From: Zychaea mexicana
Taxonomy: Eukaryota > Mucoromycota > Mucoromycetes > Mucorales > Lichtheimiaceae
Assembly: GCF_025766255.1 (NCBI RefSeq)
Contig: NW_026516944.1
Coordinates: 1 to 16,274 of the forward strand
Direction of reading: 5' to 3'
DNA length: 16,274 nt
In this document: positions 8,889-15,137 of the stretch, piece after piece
How positions within the stretch are numbered: the first letter of the stretch is position 1
Layout: every line of letters begins with the position of its first letter
Notes under the pieces: model-generated
What the model was told of the DNA's origin: nothing
What the model saw: the letters and a program-made list of their open reading frames with translations, nothing else
Databases searched by the model: none
Made by a program: the position numbers and the translations under genes

Positions 8889-9724
8889 GTTTATTCGCTA
8901 ATCCTGGATCCTCGATACCAGCGACGATAACTGGAATGATGTGTTTTCTCTGGAGGAGATGAGGGAGATCTGTAACACCGGCCGAACTCTGCTCCCTTCC
9001 ATGGACGAACGTATTCAAGATCAGTTGGACGAATTCGCGAAATTGATACGACAAGCTGCTTGTTAATTGAGTGTCTTTTTAACGTGGTTAGTTTCATTCT
9101 CATTTCTTGTAGAAGACTACTGAGGAAGCATACAAGTTTGCGTAACAAATTTAACATGATCCCAGTGATGATCTGCTCTTGGCACAGTTCACGATGACGT
9201 TGTTGGCGTCATCCTTGTTATTCATTCAAAATGTCGATGTGGATGGCTTCATAGAGACAGATAAACAGTATAGAATGTTTGGATTCGTGATTAATATTTA
9301 CGTTGGATCTGACATAGTAGTATGTGGGTAAGTAGCGTTAACTGCATCTAACTCTAAAGGACACATGATTTATTGACTATGTTATATATGAATATAGAAA
9401 AGAGAAAAGCAGTAAGGCGAACGCCATTGCCACGAACAAGAAGTGCAAACTATCGGCTATAAATGAAGTCCAGAGAAGAGCTGCCAGTCGCAAGATAGAT
9501 GCCGTTTATATTGGAGGGAGGAGGGGACTCGGTTGCATGGAGACAGGTAGCACTGTAGACCAGACAAAAGAGTTAATGGATGGCTACATGAAAATGCCCA
9601 TTGTAATGAAGGATATGCTGCTGCAAATTGTTGAAGAAGCACCATCACTATTACACGAAATTGATATCACAGGCTACGTTATCAGTGGTACGTAGAAACG
9701 AATAATTAATTTCTGGACATATAG

Positions 9725-9876
9725 AGGCTCAATCTATAACAATTAATTTTACTGTAAACAGTAAATTAATTTTAGTTATTCCTTTCACCGTCAAGCTCCG
9801 TTCATTTCATTCACTCCGGGCGTCGAACTAAAGTTCTAGCCTAGAGGGGGTATGCTCACTACCGCTCCGCTACTTT
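9725..9876 (-). repeat. SINE-like repeat, copy 2, with A and B boxes, inside an intron
   Basis: On the minus strand it begins near AGTAGCGGAGCGGTAGTGAG, which contains an A-box-like TAGCGGAGCGG (9862-9872). The B-box-like AGTTCGACGCC (9819-9829) starts 43 nt later, close to the spacing in tRNA genes. A GGAGCTTGACGG block and a palindromic tail (ACTGTTTACAGT core) follow. This suggests a tRNA-derived, Pol III-type SINE. It lies in the 333-nt intron 9688-10020 of the decayed gene. The two copies could instead be terminal inverted repeats of one element, but both fall inside introns, which favours separate insertions. Confidence 0.55.
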
Positions 9877-10137
9877 TTAAATTAAAGATTAAACATTAAG
9901 AATATTAAAGTTTATGTTTAAACAATGATATATCTTTAATTGATTAAACCTTTTTTAATTTATTGTTAAGGATTAACCCCCATAGCAGCATTCACCTACC
10001 ATCTATGAACTGCTCAATAGGCGACCAAATCAGCTTGTTGGGAATGGACGTTCCAAAAGGGTACATTACGCGGATCCGACGAACAAATGCAATATCATTT
10101 CCAAGCAGCAACGACGATTTTGTGGTACAGATGATTA

Positions 10138-12259
10138 AAATAGTTAGATAATTCATTTAATTTAGGATGTACAACATATAATGATTTATGAATAATTTTA
10201 GCTAATAACATTAATTCTTTACTTATAATTAAAGTTAATTTACTCTCATCTTTAAGTTTATAAAACATTTTCCCATCAGTTTTTTTATATATAGAAAAAT
10301 GATCTTGAATTAATTGATCATAAATTTTTTTAATCTTAACTCTATAGGAAATAGTTATTAAACTTCTTTTTACAATCTTTCTATTTAATACTAAACCCTT
10401 TAATCTGGTATACTCTAGATCACATTCCTCTATTTTCTTAATTTCTTCATTAATAGGATTTAACATTAAACTATAAAGATTATTAGGATCATCTTTCATA
10501 TCAGATTCAACTAAATTACTTTACTAGCTAGATCAAAATCAGAAATCATTGCAGCTAAATATTGCACATCATTATATGTTGCATCTAAATAAATTGGTAA
10601 TCTAGAAATAAAGCTTAATGGATCCTTATTATAACCTTGTAACTCAAAACAAAAAGCTAAAAATAACATAGATTCATCAGCTTTTCTCCATAATCCTAAA
10701 TTTAAATCTAAGATTTCTGAAAAATGTTGATCAACCTATTCTAATCTTTTGGTAATAGATAATTTACTTAATCCAAAAGCATTTGCTCCATAAACCTTTA
10801 ATGAATTTAATTCATTTTCAGATAATACATTACCTTTTTAAAAAAACAATAATAATCTTGCTAATTCACCACCTTGGAAATTTAATTCACCCCCTTGGCA
10901 ATAAACTCTTTCTCTCCAGTCTAAAAAAAAAGTAAAATAAAATTGTTCAACATCTCTATAAAGTTTAGTAATAGTTAAAATTGAATTAATATATAAGAAT
11001 TTACTATTATGAGTTGTAATTTCAAATTCTTTTCCTTTATTATTCTTTTTAATAATCTCACTCATTTCATCTATCTCCTTATGTAATGTTCTAGTAATTA
11101 AATCATTATTAAGTAGCAGATTCATTAGAAAATCTAATACTTTAAGATCAATATTGAAATCAATAGATGACATATAATCAACCATTTTTATTGACATTTT
11201 ATTTATAAATTTAATATTTGATTCAGTAAATCTTTTACTTCTAATTAAAGGATTAAAATTCTTAATATTATTCTTTGTTATCATTTAGCTCCCAATAAAT
11301 AGGTAGATATACTATAGGTAATTTATGACCATTAATCATACCTAAATATTTAATATAGTTTTTCAATTAGTAACTAGGAATAATTTCTCTATGAGTTTTT
11401 TCACTTTTAACATCATATCGCTCTAAGATATTAAAAAGATCACTTTTCATATCTAAATAACTAATAACAGTACCATCAATATTATTAAAATTCTCTTCAT
11501 TCATTGTATAATTCTTCAAATATAAATTAAAAGTTACAATATCCTTAGATTTATCATCAACTTCTTTAATATATTTTTGATATAAACATTCTTTATATAA
11601 AGTTTTTCCTAATCTATGAAATAAAGTAGTAACTGATTGTTCTTCATTATCTTCATATTTCATAATAAAGGGGATTAACAAACTTAAAATCAAGAACAGC
11701 ATCAAGGATTTATCTATTTCTTTCATTTTCAAAATACATTTTTTGTTTCTAATATATCTTTCATTTTCAAAATACATTTTTAAGTTATCTTCTAACAACT
11801 TATAGTTATTTAAAAATATTCTAAACCCAGGATTTGTATTTAAGAAATCCTTAGACTTACTCATTTTTTCTAGTTTTTTCAACTATATGAAGAATGTAAT
11901 TTTTCTTCTAAATTTAATTTTTTTTCTTTAAGAGATAAAGTATCAATTGATAAAATTTCTTTAATAGTAATATAACCACTAGAATTTTCATTTGTAAGAG
12001 AAAAATCTTTTAAATCATTAAAAGTTGAATTTAAAATATTATTTTCTGAAGGGTTTTTATTTATATATACCACTGAAGGTAATAAAGCTAAAAGTAAATT
12101 ATCCGGAGTATTAATCCAGATATTACTAGTAATTAAACCATTAGGTGTTTTAATCCTGATGTAACTTGAAATAAGCTCTGTGAAAGAGTTTAAATCGTAG
12201 GTATCCGAAGGGAAAATAGGGCAATCGCTAAAAATATAGAATAAGTTTGTAAACATCAT
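10138..12259 (-). pseudogene. Mitochondrial-plasmid single-subunit (T7-like) RNA polymerase, decayed and 3' truncated
   Basis: The frame pieces run in family order. The likely start is the second in-frame ATG (12259), giving MMFTNLF, rather than 12292, whose ATG lies in the promoter motif. LGKTLYKE (near 11600) lies in the N-terminal part. DWRERVY (D codon 10919-10921) matches the DxRGR motif with Gly changed to Glu, and QGGELAR follows. LDAT (Asp codon 10583-10585) matches the first catalytic Asp, and KRSLITISY (about 10344-10370) matches the K...Y of the fingers helix. The last catalytic motif (HDS) is missing because the gene stops at the junction. Defects: frameshift near 11880, stop at 11367-11369, frameshift near 11290, stops at 10838-10840 and 10736-10738, and a frameshift near 10515. 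On a plasmid it would transcribe plasmid genes in mitochondria; here it cannot be functional. Confidence 0.82.
12194..12259 (-). repeat. Leader repeat at the RNA polymerase start
   Basis: From the ATG inward this shares ATGTTTACAAA, TTTAGCGAT, GCCCTATT, CCCTTCG and GAT blocks with the start of the membrane ORF (13560-13625). Here the second half is read in a different phase from the other copy, so one of them may carry an indel. Confidence 0.7.
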
Positions 12260-12279
12260 ATTTTTAAAAGTAAGTAAGT

Positions 12280-12292
12280 AATTAGATAGCAT
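12280..12292 (-). promoter_or_regulatory. Candidate plasmid promoter, copy 1 (ATGCTATCTAATT)
   Basis: A 13-bp motif lies 20 bp before the likely RNA polymerase start codon. The same 13 bases occur 19 bp before the membrane-ORF start (13645-13657). Phage-type RNA polymerases use short promoters of this size, so this may be the plasmid's own promoter; that is inference. Confidence 0.5.
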
Positions 12293-12384
12293 CTAATTTT
12301 TAAGTAATGATTTATTTAGTTTCAAGATTAATTATCTCTACTTACAGTACCACCACGAGAAGGCATAAATCAAGGTTCTAGGGG

Positions 12385-12475
12385 AGAATTTTATAAAATA
12401 ATAATAACAAATATTGATATCATGGGAGATTATTTATTATTATTATAGAATAATAATAATAATCTTTTATATGAA
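12385..12475. repeat. AAT/ATT-rich simple sequence
   Basis: Short runs of AAT and ATT triplets lie around 12397-12410 and 12433-12462, within the 3' part of the membrane ORF. They may form a hairpin (TTATTATTATTATAGAATAA) and are a likely place for slippage. Confidence 0.55.
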
Positions 12476-13559
12476 TCATCAACCCAGAATGATTCATTCA
12501 AGTAATAGCAAATAACTAAAATTCCAATATGGCATAATAACATAATTATTAATAATACAAAATTATTTCAATCTCTTAATGAAATAATAAGGCAAACTAA
12601 TTTATGTAATAAAGGTCTATCCTTAATAAATTCTCGTTCTTCAATTTTAATTAGTTTACTTAACATACCTATAATTAAAAAGAAACAACCAAGAATTCCA
12701 ATAAATGTACATAGATCAAATACATAAAATTAAAATACGAGTAGGATTTCCATCACTACCTCTAAAATATTCATTTAATAAATTAAATATATCTTGTAGA
12801 TTTTCAATGAATTTTGAAATTAATTCTACAAAATTATTACTATTTTCATTTAGAGAATTAATTTTGAAGTTTCCATCTAGTAGAGGACTACCAGATATTT
12901 CATTAGAGTGATCATACATTCTTTCACACATTTCTCTTATTTTTTTTCTTTCTTCATAGTTATGATTCATCATTTCACCTAATCTATAAGTAGTAAAGCC
13001 ACCAATAGTACCAACAATACCTAAAAACAATCCATTTCTAGGATTTGTTTTTGCAATTTTAACTGCAGCAGTTATTGTTGTTCAGAAAAAATTCCTGCAG
13101 CAACTCCAGGAGAAGTAATTAGTTTATCATTATTAGAATTACTATTTGATGGATGATTATTTGACCCTGCACCTCCATCTCCAAAATTAACATTAAAAGT
13201 ATTTTTTGATGAAGGATTTGTATTAGATGAATTAGGGGCAGAACTTATATAAATTAATAAACCTAGTAATGCTAAACCTAAAGAGCCTGTAAAAGTGTTA
13301 GAAAGATTATCATTTAAGAAGTGAATAAATTCTATAAAATAAAGATGAATAGAATCAACTAGAATATTAGGAATTAAAAATACAGATGCAAATCTAAATG
13401 ATTTTTATCTGTAGAATAGTAATACTTATATTTAATAAACTTAATAATGGATAGAATATTATTCTGTAATAAAGAATAATAAGTTTGTAATAATCTATTA
13501 CATCCATAAATAAGTATTTTAAACCAATAACTAGATATAACCCAAACTAAGTTTAAAGT

Positions 13560-13625
13560 TAATCGCAGGATACGAAGGGGGAATAGGGCGATCGCTAAAA
13601 TTTTTAAAGACATTTTTGTAAACAT
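13560..13625 (-). repeat. Leader repeat at the membrane-ORF start
   Basis: This is the second copy of the leader found at 12194-12259. The shared blocks include ATGTTTACAAA and TTTAGCGAT followed by C or T and GCCCTATT. Together with the upstream 13-bp motif it makes a repeated promoter-plus-start cassette of about 100 bp. Confidence 0.7.
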
Positions 13626-13644
13626 TTTTTTAAAAAATTAATAA

Positions 13645-13657
13645 AATTAGATAGCAT
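13645..13657 (-). promoter_or_regulatory. Candidate plasmid promoter, copy 2 (ATGCTATCTAATT)
   Basis: This is identical to 12280-12292. Its first base (A) is shared with the TAA that closes the preceding ORF (13657-13659), so the genes are packed without spare sequence. Confidence 0.5.
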
Positions 13658-13877
13658 TAATTAAATAACACTATTTTTATGAAAAATAAAGACATTAAGT
13701 TTCTCATTAAATAATGATACTTATAGAATCCACCTCAAAAAGGTATGTCTGAATAAGATCCTTTTCTTTCCTTCTAGAGGAGGATATGTAAATAACTGTT
13801 TCATGTTAAACCCATTACCCCCACTAATTCTATATAAACACGTTTTTCTTTGATTTCTTTCTCTAATATTAATTGTC
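13657..13877 (-). pseudogene. C-terminal fragment of an unidentified mitochondrial-code ORF
   Basis: One frame runs from about 13877 to the TAA at 13657-13659. TGA at 13801-13803 and 13735-13737 falls in hydrophobic or aromatic contexts (GLT-W-NSYL and IPF-W-GGFYKYHYL). A single TAG (13774-13776) interrupts it. The protein is unidentified; a plasmid DNA polymerase or another plasmid protein is possible, but I see no polymerase motif. Its upstream end is fused in frame to the nuclear kinase remnant. Confidence 0.5.
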
Positions 13878-14361
13878 CCGATGCCGGTGCAGATACTGTG
13901 ATTGTCTCATAAGGAGGCGGGGGAACGTTAGCCAGCTTTTGCAGGGTGCTTTCGTACTGTGACTTGACTAATAAAAATCATAAGAATGTTATTGTTACAT
14001 AAATGTTCGGCTCCAAATGTGGAACATAAGAACAAAATAAGACTGAAATACGAGTTGAAACATACCAGCCATTCAAACTCGTGCTGTTGCTCATTTTTTT
14101 CGTCCTTGGATGCCATCTGTGCCACATACTGGGAAAGGTTTCTGTACACTGGCTTTTAGCCAAAGTCAAGCTCAAACAGATATGCAAAGTACTCAGCAAG
14201 GGTAGTAGGAGCACCTTTGCACATAGTGTTTACATCGTCCCCGAGTTGCTCCTTCTTCTTCATCAACTTTTCTACAGACAAGCCATACCATAGCAGCGTT
14301 CCTGTCATGAGATACAACAAGACATAGCCTAAAGCCTCTAGGTCACTGTGGACCGATTGTT
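13878..14361 (-). pseudogene. Casein-kinase-1-like protein kinase, C-terminal exons, with nonsense codon
   Basis: The upstream exon (14066-14361) begins after a TATAG acceptor. It encodes HSDLEALGYVLLYLMTG, then LSVEKLMKKKEQLG, CKGAPTTLAEYFAYLFELDF, KPVYRNL and FEWL. The pattern DLEALGYxLLYxxxGxLxW...C.G.P...YxxYxxxLxF..KPxY belongs to the C-lobe of CK1-family Ser/Thr kinases. A TAA at 14156-14158 replaces the residue normally before KP (often Glu). An intron starts with GTATGT (14060-14065) and ends with AG at 13964-13965 or 13968-13969. Only the former keeps the frame to SQYESTLQKLANVPPPPYE. The frame then enters the mitochondrial-type block. The N-lobe and catalytic loop are absent; they may lie upstream of the MITE/Tigger insertions or be lost. 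Confidence 0.72.
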
Positions 14362-14474
14362 CTATATCAACATAAGTGAGATTGTCAGTGGTAGAAACAA
14401 AATAGATAACAAATAATAGTAAAAAATTGTTGCTGCAACTTGACTTAGAATAACGTTATTTATATACATATATA
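14362..14474. other. Intron or flank upstream of the kinase exon
   Basis: An AT-rich stretch with a pyrimidine-rich run before the TATAG acceptor on the minus strand, ending in TATATACATATATA where the MITE inserted. It looks like the 3' part of an intron whose 5' part is displaced by the elements to the right. Confidence 0.4.
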
Positions 14475-14867
14475 CAGTGAACCCCCGCTTTTTGCACCCC
14501 CGTTTATTGCAGATCCCCACTTATTGCAACTTTTTTGAGCAGATTCCCGCTCAACACTTAGTAAAATTGCAGATTCCTCGGTTTTTGCAGATTGCAACTT
14601 GGAAATCGGGACCTGCAATTTCCCGCTTCAGCCTTATATATTGTATATATATTAATCTCAAACTTCAGAGACAGTGAGACTCAAACCAGTGACAAAAGAG
14701 ATACACTATTGTATTCTATTATTTAAGAGCTTTTAAACTAAATAAGGAAAGATGTGATTGCCAGCTTATCGATCCCACTTATGTAACATATTCACATTTT
14801 GCAGTTCCTCAGATTTTGCAACTTTTTTGACGGTATTCCCGCTGTTGCAAAAAGCGGGGGTTCACTG
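14475..14867. mobile_element. 393-bp MITE of the Tigger/pogo type
   Basis: Perfect terminal inverted repeats of 22 bp begin CAGTGAACCCCCGCTTTTTG. TA dinucleotides at 14473-14474 and 14868-14869 are the expected target duplication. The interior from the left end has runs of TTTTTGCAG, a CCCGCTCA-CACTTA block and ACCAGTGACA, in the same order as 14891 to about 15090 of the neighbouring element. It is therefore probably an internally deleted relative mobilised by its transposase. It has no coding capacity of its own. Confidence 0.92.
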
Positions 14868-14890
14868 TACATATATTCCTAATATTAATA

Positions 14891-14913
14891 CAGTGGTCCC
14901 CCGCTTTTTGCAG
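14891..14913. repeat. Terminal inverted repeat of the Tigger element (one end)
   Basis: CAGTGGTCCCCCGCTTTTTG differs from the MITE end only at the bases after CAGTG. It starts at the element edge next to the TA target. Confidence 0.85.
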
Positions 14914-15137
14914 CCCCGCTTTTTGCAGATCCTCAGTTTTTGCAGATTTTTTTGGAGCAAACCCGCTCATCACTTAATAAAATTGCAGTTTCCTCACTTT
15001 TTGCATTTTGCAGGCCAAAAATGGGGACCTGCAATTTTCCGCTATTGACTCGGGAGCCTGGGACACAGAGTCTCGAACCAGTGACATCTACCTTATTTCC
15101 ATAAAGAGATAATTTTTATTACACAAACTTTTTACAG

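Larger units (their letters stand above)
7885..10137 (+). pseudogene. Gene copy B: six-exon gene of a repetitive fungal family, decayed; possible PD-(D/E)XK-like C-terminal region
   Basis: Proposed exons are 7885-8172, 8246 or 8259-8530, 8885-9061, 9113-9327, 9398-9687 and 10021 to about 10137. The introns at 9328-9397 (GTAAGT/TAG) and 9688-10020 (GTACGT/TAG) keep phase exactly, so the model is not random. Recognisable stretches include RFPEDEKKQLLKKTFDSLDK, FSLEEMREI, RKIDAVYI, GCMETG, TKELMDGYMKMP, MKDML and MDVPKGYITRIRR. From memory, this order resembles a repetitive Mucoromycota family whose D...ExG core suggests a restriction-nuclease-like fold; that is inference. Damage: in exon 4 two in-frame TAA codons (9143-9145, 9152-9154); an apparent few-base insertion near 8909; a phase mismatch at the third intron; and an exon 2 acceptor problem. 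The gypsy element separates it from upstream sequence, and the mitochondrial-type block cuts off its 3' end. Confidence 0.6.
12328..13625 (-). pseudogene. Membrane-protein ORF of the mitochondrial-type plasmid, decayed, function unknown
   Basis: I do not recognise the family. The start at 13625 gives MFTKMSLKILAIALFPLRIL, a hydrophobic, basic N-terminus. Further pieces are a hydrophobic segment near 13260-13290, an Asn/Ser-rich stretch with GDGGAG near 13170, a Gly-rich membrane segment (GIVGTIGGF, near 13000), a charged helical region near 12940, and two more hydrophobic segments near 12690 and 12540. It ends in PSRGGTVSRDN at the TAA at 12328-12330. The pieces join only across frameshifts near 13390, 13083 and 12720. 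TGA at 12568-12570, and possibly 12370-12372, reads as Trp. In-frame TAA codons at 12391-12393 and near 12430, in an ATT-rich stretch, also break it. It lies between the other two plasmid ORFs on the same strand. Confidence 0.6.
10138..13877. other. Integrated mitochondrial-plasmid-like DNA block
   Basis: Composition turns sharply AT-rich here and reverts at both ends. All recognisable reading frames are on the minus strand: the tail of an unidentified ORF, a membrane-protein ORF, then a phage-type RNA polymerase. Single-subunit RNA polymerases of this kind, in AT-rich compact DNA, are typical of fungal mitochondrial plasmids. In-frame TGA codons read as Trp (13801-13803, 13735-13737, 12568-12570) fit the mitochondrial code. 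Every gene has frameshifts or stops, and both ends are fused to spliced nuclear gene remnants, so I read it as a nuclear insertion that has decayed. The ends are estimated from the last sensible codons and the composition change, with an uncertainty of about 15-40 bp. No terminal inverted repeats are seen at the junctions, so it is probably an internal fragment. Confidence 0.72.

Noticed and set aside
9141..9166. Possible 26-nt intron (GTAACA...CAG) that would remove both stops in exon 4
   Set aside because: It is far shorter than the other introns here and has a weak donor, so decay is the simpler reading.
9819..9872. A functional tRNA gene
   Set aside because: The A and B boxes are suggestive, but the acceptor stem and anticodon arm do not form a credible tRNA, so a tRNA-derived repeat fits better.
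13657..13877. Plasmid DNA polymerase as identity of the unidentified ORF
   Set aside because: Such a gene would be expected on a mitochondrial plasmid, but no family-B polymerase motif is visible in this fragment.
10138..13877. The whole window being mitochondrial DNA
   Set aside because: Both sides carry spliced GT-AG genes and nuclear-type transposons with higher GC content. Only this block is mitochondrial in character.
14477..15048. Two plus-strand open frames across the MITE and Tigger ends
   Set aside because: They are made of the repeated TTTTTGCAG end sequence translated (FLQI-type repeats) and cross element boundaries.
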